Positions 44,403 through 52,543 of a DNA stretch of 64,000 nt are shown piece after piece. The stretch lies in assembly GCA_900078775.1 (NCBI GenBank), contig LT549889.1, positions 1,488,001-1,552,000 on the forward strand, given 5' to 3'. Position numbers and translations under genes: made by a program. Numbering within the stretch: the stretch's first letter is position 1; every line of letters begins with the position of its first letter. The DNA is from Mycolicibacterium aurum (GTDB lineage: Bacteria; Actinomycetota; Actinomycetes; Mycobacteriales; Mycobacteriaceae). The notes below the pieces were generated by a model. It searched no databases and had not been told where the DNA came from. It saw only the letters and a list, made by a program, of their open reading frames with translations.

Positions 44403-47053
44403 TGGTTGTCCGTACGCACTCCGCATCCGAGCCCGAAACCGGGACCTCGGGCGCGCCCACACGCGCTTCCGACGTGCTCGCCGCCTACCGGGCGCGTCGG
44501 GTCCAGCAACCGCTGTTCGACGTCCGGGACACGGCCGGCACCGGGTACGACGAGTTCATCGACGTCGCCGGCGACATCCGGTCCGGATGGCAGGAACTGG
44601 CCGAGTGCATCGCCGAGCGTGGCCGCGGCGGGCTGGACCGGCTGCGCAGCACCGTGCGCAATCTGGTTGACGACGACGGCATCACCTACCTGCGGGTCGA
44701 CCAGGACGCGCCGACCGAGGACGCGGTCGCCGAACCGTGGCGGCTGGACGCCCTGCCGCTGCTGATCTCCACCGCCGACTGGGACACCCTGGAAGCCGGG
44801 CTGGTGCAGCGCTCCCGGCTGTTGGACGCGGTGCTGACCGACCTCTACGGGGCACGCCGCTCGCTCACCAGCGGTGTGCTGCCCCCGCAGCTGCTGTTCG
44901 CGCATCCGGCCTACGTCCGCGCCGCACACGGCATCCAGGTGCCCGGCCGGCACCAGCTGTTCATGCACGGCTGCGATGTCAGCCGCAACGCCGCCGGGTC
45001 GTTCGTCGTCAACGCGGACTGGACGCAGGCGCCGTCGGGCGCCGGCTACGCCCTGGCCGGCCGGCGGGTCATCGCCCACGCCGCCTCGGACATGTACGAG
45101 CGGATCACCCCGCGCCCGGCGTCCCCGTGGGCGCAGGCACTGCGGCTGGCGCTGATCGACGCCGCCCCCGAATCCGCGGACGAACCGATGGTGGTGGTGC
45201 TCAGCCCGGGCACCCAGTCCGAGACCGCCTTCGACCAGGCCTATCTGGCCAACGTGCTGGGTTTCCCGCTGGTGGAGAGCGCCGACCTGGTGGTGCGCGA
45301 CGGCCGGCTGTGGATGCGCTCGCTGGGCACCCTCAAACGCGTCGACGTGGTGCTGCGCCGGGTGGACGCCGACTACGTCGACCCGTTGGATCTGCGGCCG
45401 GACTCCCGCCTCGGCGTGGTCGGACTGGTCGAGGTGATGCGCCGGGGCGCCGTCACGGTGGTCAACACCCTGGGCAGCGGGATCCTGGAAAGCCCTGGGC
45501 TGCGCCACTTCCTGCCCCAACTCGCCGAGCTGCTGACCGGGGAGACCCCGCTGCTGGCTTCCCCGCAGACCTACTGGGGCGGTGTCGACGTGGAACGGTC
45601 GCACCTGTTGTCTCATCTGTCCGCGCTGCTGATCAAACCGGCCACCGGGGGCGCCACCATCGTCGGCCCCGCACTGACGGCGGCCCGCCGCGAGGAGTTG
45701 GCCGCCCGGATCGCGGCCGAACCGTGGCGCTGGATCGGTCAGGAACTCCCGCAGTTCTCCTCGGCGCCGACGGACTACCAATCCGGCGGAGTTTCCGCCG
45801 CCGAGGTGGGGGTGCGCCTGTTCACCGTCGCGCAGCGCGGCGGATACGCACCGATGAGCGGCGGTCTGGGCTACCTCCCGGCCCCGGGTCTGAGCGCCTA
45901 CATGATGGATACCGTTGCGGCCAAGGATGTCTGGGTACGCACCCCGGACCGGGCCAGGGCGGTGCCGAGCCCGGCGGTGGAGCTGCCGGTGATGACGCCC
46001 AGCCCGACCCGGACGGTCTCCTCGCCCCGCGTGCTGTCGGACCTGTTCTGGCTGGGTCGCTACGCCGAACGCGCGGAGCAGACCGCACGGCTGCTCACCG
46101 TCACCCGCGAGCGGTACCACGAATACCGCTACCGCCAGGACATGGCGGAGAGCCAGTGCGTGCCGGTGCTGCTCGGCGCCATCGGGGCGCTCACCGGAAC
46201 CGACACCGGCGCAGGCGATGACGATCACGAGGCGATCGCGGTGGTCCCCAGCACGCTGTGGTCGCTGACCGCCGACCGGCGCCGCCCGGGATCGTTGGCG
46301 CAGTCGGTGGAGCGACTGGGCCAGGCGGCCCGCGGCGTGCGGGATCAGATGTCCAACGACACCTGGATGGTGCTGGCCGCGGTGGAACGCGCGGTGGGCG
46401 GCCGGACCGGGGTGCCGCCGGAGTCCAAGGGGTCAGCCGACGCCTATCTGCTGACCGCGCACACCCAGACCCTGGCCGGCATGCTGGCGCTGTCCGGGAT
46501 GGCCGCCGAGTCGGTGGTCCAGGACGTCGGCTGGACCATGATGGACATCGGCAAGCGCATCGAGCGCGGCCTCGGGCTGACCACGCTGCTGCGTGCCACG
46601 CTGGGCACCGTGCGGCCGCCCGCCGCCGAACAGGCCGTCACCGAGTCGATGCTGGTGGCCTGCGAGTCGTCGGTGATCTACCGGCGCCGGACCCTGGGCA
46701 AGATCAGCGTGGCCGCGGTGGCGGACCTGATGCTCTTCGACAGCGAGAACCCGAGATCGCTGGTGTTCCAGTTCGACCGGCTGCGGGCCGATCTCAAGCG
46801 GCTGCCGTCGGCGTCGGGTACCTCCCGGCCGGAACGGCTGGCCGAGGAGATCGCCGCCACGCTGCGCCGGTTCGACCCCGACGATCTGGAGACCGTCGCC
46901 GAGGACGGCACCCGCGCCGAGCTGGTGGACCTGCTCACCGGCTTGCACACCGAACTGCGGGAGCTGTCGAACCGGATCACCGCGGCCCATCTCTGTCTGC
47001 CGACCGGCATCCAGCCGCTGTGGGGTCCCGACGAGCGGAGGCGACTGCCGTGA
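44402..47053 (+). CDS. Circularly permuted ATP-grasp fused to alpha-E domain (Rv2567-like)
   Basis: An 883-residue protein from ATG 44402. The first 530 residues form a circularly permuted ATP-grasp (DUF404/DUF407) with the ADGSFVV-like ANRWR-type blocks, here RNAAGSFVVNADWTQAPSGAGYAL (in parts), VNTLGSGILESPGLRHFLP, and VVLSPGTQSETAFDQ. From about residue 540 (LSDLFWLGRYAERAEQTARLL) the alpha-E helical domain (DUF403) runs to the end. ATP-grasp enzymes form amide or peptide bonds by acyl-phosphate chemistry. The fusion of the two is seen in M. tuberculosis too. It overlaps the next gene by GTGA, so all are translated together. Confidence 0.9.
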   Translation: MVVRTHSASEPETGTSGAPTRASDVLAAYRARRVQQPLFDVRDTAGTGYDEFIDVAGDIRSGWQELAECIAERGRGGLDRLRSTVRNLVDDDGITYLRVDQDAPTEDAVAEPWRLDALPLLISTADWDTLEAGLVQRSRLLDAVLTDLYGARRSLTSGVLPPQLLFAHPAYVRAAHGIQVPGRHQLFMHGCDVSRNAAGSFVVNADWTQAPSGAGYALAGRRVIAHAASDMYERITPRPASPWAQALRLALIDAAPESADEPMVVVLSPGTQSETAFDQAYLANVLGFPLVESADLVVRDGRLWMRSLGTLKRVDVVLRRVDADYVDPLDLRPDSRLGVVGLVEVMRRGAVTVVNTLGSGILESPGLRHFLPQLAELLTGETPLLASPQTYWGGVDVERSHLLSHLSALLIKPATGGATIVGPALTAARREELAARIAAEPWRWIGQELPQFSSAPTDYQSGGVSAAEVGVRLFTVAQRGGYAPMSGGLGYLPAPGLSAYMMDTVAAKDVWVRTPDRARAVPSPAVELPVMTPSPTRTVSSPRVLSDLFWLGRYAERAEQTARLLTVTRERYHEYRYRQDMAESQCVPVLLGAIGALTGTDTGAGDDDHEAIAVVPSTLWSLTADRRRPGSLAQSVERLGQAARGVRDQMSNDTWMVLAAVERAVGGRTGVPPESKGSADAYLLTAHTQTLAGMLALSGMAAESVVQDVGWTMMDIGKRIERGLGLTTLLRATLGTVRPPAAEQAVTESMLVACESSVIYRRRTLGKISVAAVADLMLFDSENPRSLVFQFDRLRADLKRLPSASGTSRPERLAEEIAATLRRFDPDDLETVAEDGTRAELVDLLTGLHTELRELSNRITAAHLCLPTGIQPLWGPDERRRLP

Positions 47054-47952
47054 CCCGGCCCGGAACGCGGAGTTACCAGATCACCCACCGGACCACCTAC
47101 CGGTACTCCGACGATGTCACCAGTTCCTACGGCCGCGGGTTCCTCACCCCGCGCGGGACCGGCAACCAGCGCTGTCTGTCCCACGAACTGGTCATCGAAC
47201 CGGAGACCGCGGATGCCACCACCAGCCGGGACGTGTTCGGCAACGTCAGCTCCTACTTCCACGTCACCGAACCGCACCGGGTGCTGTCGGTGACCAGCCA
47301 TTCGATCGTGGAGGTGGACCCGCCGTCGGCGGATCTGTACGGCGCGGGATCGGCCCGCGCCCCGTGGGAGATCGCCCGGCCGGTCGGGCCGGACGGCGCG
47401 CTGGCCTGCGAGTTCACCCTGGATCTGGCGTCGGCCGAGATCACCGACGAGGTACGCGCTTACGCTGCACCGAGTTTCATCCCCGGGCGGCCTCTGATCG
47501 ATGTGCTGCGCGATCTGAACTCACGTATCTACACCGATTTCACCTACCGGTCCGGGTCGACCACGGTGTCCACCCGGGTGTCCGAGGTGCTGGCCGCCCG
47601 TGAAGGCGTCTGTCAGGACTTCGCCCGGCTGGCGATCGCCTGTCTGCGGGCCAACGGCCTGGCGGCCAGCTATGTGTCGGGCTATCTGGCCACCGATCCG
47701 CCGCCGGGACGGGAACGGATGGTCGGGGTGGACGCCACCCACGCCTGGGCTTCGGTATGGACCCCGCAGAACCAGTGGCTGGGCCTGGACCCGACCAACG
47801 ACCAGATGGTCGACGAACGCTATGTGGTGGTCGGTTTCGGCCGGGACTACGCCGACATCCCGCCGTTGCGCGGCATCATCTACACCGAATCCGAGCGCAG
47901 CGTGATCGAAGTCTCGGTCGACGTGGCGCCACGCGAGACGAATCCGGTTTAG
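47050..47952 (+). CDS. Transglutaminase-family protein (Rv2569c-like)
   Basis: A 300-residue protein from GTG 47050. The N-terminal beta domain (YQITHRTTYRYSDDVTSSYG) precedes a transglutaminase core with Cys188 in EGVCQDFARL, His231 in DATHAWASVW and Asp247 in GLDPTND. The triad is complete, so it should be an active cysteine amidase/transamidase-type enzyme, probably a peptidase in bacteria. It differs from the larger gene at 41088 by lacking DUF2126. It starts inside the stop of the ATP-grasp gene. Confidence 0.91.
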   Translation: MTRPGTRSYQITHRTTYRYSDDVTSSYGRGFLTPRGTGNQRCLSHELVIEPETADATTSRDVFGNVSSYFHVTEPHRVLSVTSHSIVEVDPPSADLYGAGSARAPWEIARPVGPDGALACEFTLDLASAEITDEVRAYAAPSFIPGRPLIDVLRDLNSRIYTDFTYRSGSTTVSTRVSEVLAAREGVCQDFARLAIACLRANGLAASYVSGYLATDPPPGRERMVGVDATHAWASVWTPQNQWLGLDPTNDQMVDERYVVVGFGRDYADIPPLRGIIYTESERSVIEVSVDVAPRETNPV

Positions 47953-48020
47953 CGACCGGCCCGAATGGGCACGTTGTAGCGGGCGCGGACCGACCGCGCC
48001 CCCCAGGAAGGGTCGGTCCA

Positions 48021-49046
48021 GTGCGGGATTTCCATTGCCCCAATTGCGGTCAGCGGTTGGCGTTCGAGAATTCGAAGTGCCTGTCGTGCAATGCCAGATT
48101 GGGGTTCTCGCTCGACGATATGGCCCTGTTGGTGATCGCCCCGGAGGAGGAGAGCGAACACGCCGGCGCCGTCGACGAGGGTAAGTACCGGCTGTGCGCG
48201 AATCTGCATCTGGCGGAGTGCAACTGGCTGGTCGAGAAGGGCCCGGTGATCAAGCTGTGCCAATCCTGCACGCTGACCCGGACCCGGCCCAACGACGCCG
48301 ACACCCAAGCGCTCGCGGCGTTCGCCACCGCCGAGCGGGCCAAGCGCCGGATGATCGCCGAACTGCATGAGCTCGGGCTGCCGATCGTCGACCGCGACGA
48401 GGACCCGGACTACGGCCTGGCCTTCGACCTGCTCTCCAGCAAGCAGGAGAAGGTGTTCACCGGGCACGCCAACGGCGTCATCACCCTCGATCTCGCCGAG
48501 GGCGACGATGTGCACCGCGAGCAGCTGCGGGTGGCGATGGACGAGCCCTACCGCACCCTGCTCGGGCACTTCCGGCACGAGATCGGGCACTACTACTTCT
48601 ACCGGCTGGTCAGCGGATCGCCGGTGTATCTACAACAGTTCAACGACCTGTTCGGTGATCCGGACCTCGACTATCAGGCCGCGCTGGACCGGCACTACAG
48701 CGAGGGCGCGCCGGCGGGCTGGGAGGCCCAACACGTCTCCTCGTACGCCACCATGCACCCGGCCGAGGACTGGGCCGAGACGTTCGCGCACTACCTGCAC
48801 ATCCGCGACACCCTGGACACCGCGGCCGCCTTCGGGTTCGCCCCGGCCGGCGCCACCTTCGACCGGCGGGTGCTGGGGCCCAGCGGATTCGACACCATCA
48901 TCGACCTGTGGCTGCCGCTGGCCTGGTCGCTGAACATGGTCAACCGGTCCATGGGGCACCCCGACCTGTACCCGTTCGTGCTGCCCGCGGCGGTGCTGGA
49001 GAAGATGCGCTTCGTGCACACCGTGATCGAAGAGGTCACCGGTTAA
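48021..49046 (+). CDS. Zinc-ribbon metallopeptidase-like protein (Rv2568c-like)
   Basis: A 341-residue protein from GTG 48021, preceded by AGGAAGG. It opens with a zinc ribbon, FHCPNCGQRL...SKCLSCNAR (Cys6, 9, 20, 23), and has a second Cys-rich stretch (RLCANLHLAECNWL...KLCQSCTL). Further on it shows HEIGHYYFYRL, with His186-Glu-x-x-His190 as a zincin active site, and a downstream Glu (AEDWAETFAHYLHI) as third ligand. It is thus a probable zinc peptidase with zinc-ribbon head. It follows the transglutaminase by 68 bases and belongs to the same set in other mycobacteria. Confidence 0.88.
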   Translation: MRDFHCPNCGQRLAFENSKCLSCNARLGFSLDDMALLVIAPEEESEHAGAVDEGKYRLCANLHLAECNWLVEKGPVIKLCQSCTLTRTRPNDADTQALAAFATAERAKRRMIAELHELGLPIVDRDEDPDYGLAFDLLSSKQEKVFTGHANGVITLDLAEGDDVHREQLRVAMDEPYRTLLGHFRHEIGHYYFYRLVSGSPVYLQQFNDLFGDPDLDYQAALDRHYSEGAPAGWEAQHVSSYATMHPAEDWAETFAHYLHIRDTLDTAAAFGFAPAGATFDRRVLGPSGFDTIIDLWLPLAWSLNMVNRSMGHPDLYPFVLPAAVLEKMRFVHTVIEEVTG

Positions 49047-49108
49047 CAACACGGTCTCAGTGCCGTGACGGCCGCATGTCGCAACCGGTGATCGGCGGCG
49101 CGCGTTCC

Positions 49109-49114
49109 TAGTAT
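49109..49114 (+). promoter_or_regulatory. -10 element of leaderless DUF3097 gene
   Basis: TAGTAT fits TANNNT and ends 6 bases before GTG 49121; no Shine-Dalgarno sequence is present. Confidence 0.5.
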
Positions 49115-49120
49115 CGCCGC

Positions 49121-49957
49121 GTGACTGATCGCTACGGCTCCGACATCCTGTCCCGTAATCCGCACAAGCCGAAGGGCGTTCGTTCCGTCGAGCATCCCGC
49201 CGACAAGGGACTGGTGGTCGAGGATCCGACGAGCGGTTTCGTCGGTGCGGTGGTGCGCATCGAGAACGGCCGGGTCGAGCTGGAGGACCGCAAGGGCCGG
49301 GTGCGCTCCTTCCCGCTGGGGCCCGGGTTCCTGGTGGAGGGCAAGCCGGTGATCCTCACCGTGCCGAAGTCGGCACCCAGGGCCCCGGCCCGCACGGCCT
49401 CCGGGTCGGTGGCGGTGCCCGGCGCCAAGGCCCGGGTCGCGCTGGCCAGCCGCATCTACGTCGAGGGCCGCCACGACGCCGAACTCGTCGAACAGGTGTG
49501 GGGCGCGGACCTGCGGATCGAGGGCGTCGTCGTCGAATACCTGGGCGGTGTCGACGATCTGAGCGCCATCGTCGCCGACTTCGAGCCGGGACCGGGCCGG
49601 CAGCTCGGTGTGCTGGTCGACCATCTGGTGGCCGGGTCCAAGGAGTCCCGGATCGCCGAGGCGGTGCGCCGCGGCCCCGGCGGGGAGCACACCCTGGTTG
49701 TCGGGCACCCGTTCGTCGACATCTGGCAGGCGGTCAAGCCGGCCCGGCTCGGCATGAAGGAATGGCCGGTGATCCCGCGCAACGTGGAATGGAAGCACGG
49801 GATCTGCGCGGCGCTGGGCTGGCCGCACGCCGACCAGGCCGATATCGCCGGTGCCTGGCAGCGCATCCGCGGGCGGGTGCGGGACTGGACCGACCTGGAA
49901 CCGGAGCTGATCGGCCGGGTCGAGGAATTGATCGACTTCGTGACGGCCCCGGCCTGA
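49121..49957 (+). CDS. DUF3097 protein with Toprim-like core
   Basis: A 278-residue protein from GTG 49121. The N-terminal third (RYGSDILSRNPHKPKGVRSVEHPADKGLVVE, in parts) is a conserved actinobacterial block with a beta domain (VEDPTSGFVGAVVRIENGRVELED). Then comes RIYVEGRHDAELVEQVWG (about 107-124), which has the E...HD spacing of a Toprim-like signature, with a VLVDHLVAGSK segment where the DxD would be. The family is found in actinobacteria only and its function is unknown. A nucleic-acid phosphoryl role is a guess from the fold. It precedes rarA with a palindromic repeat between. Confidence 0.75.
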   Translation: MTDRYGSDILSRNPHKPKGVRSVEHPADKGLVVEDPTSGFVGAVVRIENGRVELEDRKGRVRSFPLGPGFLVEGKPVILTVPKSAPRAPARTASGSVAVPGAKARVALASRIYVEGRHDAELVEQVWGADLRIEGVVVEYLGGVDDLSAIVADFEPGPGRQLGVLVDHLVAGSKESRIAEAVRRGPGGEHTLVVGHPFVDIWQAVKPARLGMKEWPVIPRNVEWKHGICAALGWPHADQADIAGAWQRIRGRVRDWTDLEPELIGRVEELIDFVTAPA

Positions 49958-49966
49958 CTTCACCGG

Positions 49967-50023
49967 CGAGCAGACACAGAATCGCGTCCATCCGACCCGA
50001 ACGTGCGACTCTGTGTCTGCTCG
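49967..50023. repeat. Palindromic intergenic repeat
   Basis: Two 19-base arms (49967-49985 and 50005-50023), CGAGCAGACACAGA-a-TCGC and its complement with one mismatch, flank a 19-base loop. Similar CGAGCAGAC-type palindromes recur in intergenic regions of mycobacterial genomes. It sits between DUF3097 and rarA and may also end transcription from the upstream gene, although no U-tract follows. Confidence 0.75.
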
Positions 50024-50038
50024 TGATGGACTTGAGGT

Positions 50039-51358
50039 GTGGCAGACAGTCTGTTCGATACGCCCGGCGACGCCCTGCCCGCGGCCGCCAGCCCGCTGGC
50101 CGTCCGGATGCGCCCGGCAACCCTCGACGACGTCGTGGGCCAGCAGCATCTGCTCAAACCGGGGTCGCCGCTGCGCCGCCTCGTCGAGGGCTCCGGCGCG
50201 GCCAGCGTCATCCTCTACGGCCCGCCCGGCACCGGGAAGACCACGCTCGCCTCGCTGATCTCCGGGGCGACCGGGCGGCGGTTCGAGGCGCTGTCCGCGC
50301 TGAGCGCCGGGGTCAAGGAGGTCCGCGCCGTCATCGAGGAGGCCCGGCACGCCGCCATCCGCGGCCAGCAGACCGTGCTGTTCATCGACGAGGTGCACCG
50401 GTTCTCCAAAACCCAGCAGGACGCCCTGCTCGCGGCGGTGGAGAACCGGGTGGTGCTGCTGGTCGCGGCCACCACCGAGAACCCGTCCTTCTCGGTGGTC
50501 GCACCGCTGCTGTCCCGGTCCCTGATCCTGCAGCTGCAACCGCTCGGGCCCGAGGAGGTGCGCACCGTCCTGGCGCGGGCGGCCGCCGATGAGCGTGGGC
50601 TGGGCGGCAAGGTGCCGATCGCCGAGGACGCCCTCGACCTGCTGGTGAAGCTGTCGGCCGGGGACGCCCGCCGCGCGCTGACCGCGTTGGAGGTGGCGGC
50701 CGAGACCGCCGGGGCGGGCGGCACCGTCACCGTCGAGGTGGTCGAGCAGTCACTGGATCAGGCCGCCGTCCGCTACGACCGGGACGGCGATCAGCACTAC
50801 GACGTGGTGAGCGCGTTCATCAAATCGGTGCGCGGCTCGGACGTCGACGCCGCCCTGCACTACCTGGCCCGGATGCTCAGCGCGGGGGAGGATCCCCGGT
50901 TCATCGCGCGCCGGCTGATGATCCTGGCCAGCGAGGACATCGGCCTGGCCGACCCGACGGCGCTGCCGACCGCGGTGGCCGCCGCGCAGACCGTGCAGCT
51001 GATCGGCATGCCGGAGGCCCAGTTGACGCTGGCGCACGCGACGGTGCATCTGGCGACGGCGGCGAAGTCCAACGCGGTGACCACCGCGCTGGCGGCGGCC
51101 ATGGCCGACATCCGGGCCGGTAAGGCCGGGATGGTGCCACCGCATCTGCGCGACGGGCACTACGCGGGCGCGCAGAAACTGGGCAATGCGGTGGGCTACA
51201 AATACGCCCACGACGCGCCGGGTGGTGTTGCCTCCCAACAGTATCCGCCCGACGAACTGGTCGGCGTGGACTACTACCACCCGACCGGCTACGGCGCCGA
51301 ACGGGAGATCTCGACGCGGCTGGAGAAGCTGCGCGCGATCGTCCGCCGGCGCCGCTGA
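50039..51358 (+). CDS. rarA: Replication-associated AAA+ recombination protein (RarA/MgsA)
   Basis: A 439-residue protein from GTG 50039. Walker [13 protein letters not shown] (about 60-71), Walker [13 protein letters not shown] (about 114-125), sensor 1 AATTENPSF, arginine finger region [10 protein letters not shown] and sensor 2 [11 protein letters not shown]. The C-terminal helical part with [10 protein letters not shown] and a tetramerisation segment [23 protein letters not shown] (in parts) is complete. It belongs to the family that maintains stalled replication forks. It is equivalent to Rv2559c in M. tuberculosis. Start is not firmly fixed, since the GAGG upstream is very close. Confidence 0.93.
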   Translation: MADSLFDTPGDALPAAASPLAVRMRPATLDDVVGQQHLLKPGSPLRRLVEGSGAASVILYGPPGTGKTTLASLISGATGRRFEALSALSAGVKEVRAVIEEARHAAIRGQQTVLFIDEVHRFSKTQQDALLAAVENRVVLLVAATTENPSFSVVAPLLSRSLILQLQPLGPEEVRTVLARAAADERGLGGKVPIAEDALDLLVKLSAGDARRALTALEVAAETAGAGGTVTVEVVEQSLDQAAVRYDRDGDQHYDVVSAFIKSVRGSDVDAALHYLARMLSAGEDPRFIARRLMILASEDIGLADPTALPTAVAAAQTVQLIGMPEAQLTLAHATVHLATAAKSNAVTTALAAAMADIRAGKAGMVPPHLRDGHYAGAQKLGNAVGYKYAHDAPGGVASQQYPPDELVGVDYYHPTGYGAEREISTRLEKLRAIVRRRR

Positions 51359-51979
51359 TCAGACCAGTTCGGGCACCCGCAGGTGGGCGATGACGAGTTC
51401 GAACTCACCCTCGTCCACCTCGCTGGCTCCGGCCGCGCGCATCGAGTCGGCCTTCAGCGTGGTGACCAGGTCCCGGTTGCTGTCCAGCGCATCGCGGCTG
51501 CCGAACGACGCACAGGCCACCCCGTGCCCGGTGCGGCGGTCCACCAGCAGGCTGGCGCTGCAGAACCCGGGCAGGTGCTCCATCTGGGGCAGCACGGAGC
51601 CGCGGAAGTACTCGATGCCGGCATCCAGCAGATCCGGTGGCACCGTCATCCAGGTCGCCCGCACACACGCGCCCGGGTCGGAGCTGTGCTCGCGGTGCAG
51701 GGCCGCGATCTCCCAATGTTCTGCGCGGGACGTCGCGCCGAAGATCTCCGCGGCCCGGTCCCGCAGCCGCGTCGCCGCGTCGGCGCTGTCGTGCATTGCC
51801 TCCTCGGATTCCCAGGAGCTGGTCGTGATGCACCGCCCGGTTTCCCGGTCCACCATCGTGGACAGACCGATCCAGCCCGGCAGTTCCTGAAGAGCCGGCA
51901 TGACCACATCGCGAATGTGGGTGATGCCGGCGTCGATGCGATCGGGACGCGCCATCACCGTGGTAGAACGTGCGAACAC
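51359..51979 (-). CDS. Tandem antibiotic-biosynthesis-monooxygenase-like (dimeric alpha/beta barrel) protein
   Basis: A 206-residue protein from GTG 51979 with AAGGGGGTGG upstream. Two repeats of the same pattern are seen: [39 protein letters not shown] (about 27-64, in parts) and [39 protein letters not shown] (about 130-165). Each has the helix then GW/GF strand and the xxxSWES motif of dimeric alpha/beta barrels. It is of the Rv2557/Rv2558-like type by position and size. No catalytic residue can be named, and the function is unknown. It is convergent to rarA with the stop codons adjoining. Confidence 0.75.
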   Translation of the reverse strand: MFARSTTVMARPDRIDAGITHIRDVVMPALQELPGWIGLSTMVDRETGRCITTSSWESEEAMHDSADAATRLRDRAAEIFGATSRAEHWEIAALHREHSSDPGACVRATWMTVPPDLLDAGIEYFRGSVLPQMEHLPGFCSASLLVDRRTGHGVACASFGSRDALDSNRDLVTTLKADSMRAAGASEVDEGEFELVIAHLRVPELV

Positions 51980-52058
51980 GATCCACCCCCTTTACAAACG
52001 GGGCAGCGCCCCGGCGGCGCCACCGGTCGAGACCAACTCTCCTCCGTTGCGGGCCTCG

Positions 52059-52064
52059 TAGGCT
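52059..52064 (+). promoter_or_regulatory. -10 element of leaderless yjbQ gene
   Basis: TAGGCT fits TANNNT and ends 7 bases before GTG 52072, indicating a leaderless transcript. Confidence 0.45.
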
Positions 52065-52071
52065 GGAAACG

Positions 52072-52473
52072 GTGAACACCGAAGTACTCGATCTCGACAC
52101 CTCGAGGCGCCGCATCGTCGACCTGACCTCGTCGGTGCGGGACTTCTGCGCGGGCCAGGGGGACGGTCTGTGCAACGTCTTCGTCCCGCACGCCACCGCG
52201 GGCGTGGCCGTCATCGAGACCGGCGCCGGTTCCGACGAGGACCTGCTCGACGCCCTGGAACGGCTGCTGCCGCGCGACGACCGGTACCGGCACGCACATG
52301 GTTCGCCCGGTCACGGCGCCGACCATGTGCTGCCCGGTCTGGTGTCCCCGTCGGTTACCGTGCCGGTCGGGGACGGACAGCCGTTGCTGGGCACTTGGCA
52401 GAGCATCGTGCTGGTCGATCTCAACGAGGACAACCCGCGCCGGTCGGTGCGGCTGAGCTTCCTGTCGGGCTGA
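52072..52473 (+). CDS. YjbQ/UPF0047 family protein
   Basis: A 133-residue protein from GTG 52072. Conserved UPF0047 elements: VFVPHATAGVAVIETGAGSDED (about 39-60, in parts), a histidine-rich HAHGSPGHGADHVLPGLVSPS and the C-terminal GTWQSIVLVDLNEDNPRRSV. The His residues and the Glu resemble a metal site. Members have been linked to thiamin phosphate synthase side activity; the true role is unsettled. It corresponds to Rv2556c next to alaS. Leaderless start as above. Confidence 0.9.
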   Translation: MNTEVLDLDTSRRRIVDLTSSVRDFCAGQGDGLCNVFVPHATAGVAVIETGAGSDEDLLDALERLLPRDDRYRHAHGSPGHGADHVLPGLVSPSVTVPVGDGQPLLGTWQSIVLVDLNEDNPRRSVRLSFLSG

Positions 52474-52497
52474 CGGTCCGGGCTGGTCGGCGACCGG

Positions 52498-52503
52498 TAC
52501 TGT
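52498..52503 (+). promoter_or_regulatory. Putative -10 element of alaS
   Basis: TACTGT fits TANNNT; the transcript would have a leader of about 34 bases containing the GAAGGAA ribosome binding site before GTG 52544. Confidence 0.4.
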
Positions 52504-52543
52504 GGTGCGGTCGAAGTTCGCAGGTTAACCGAAGGAACAGCAC

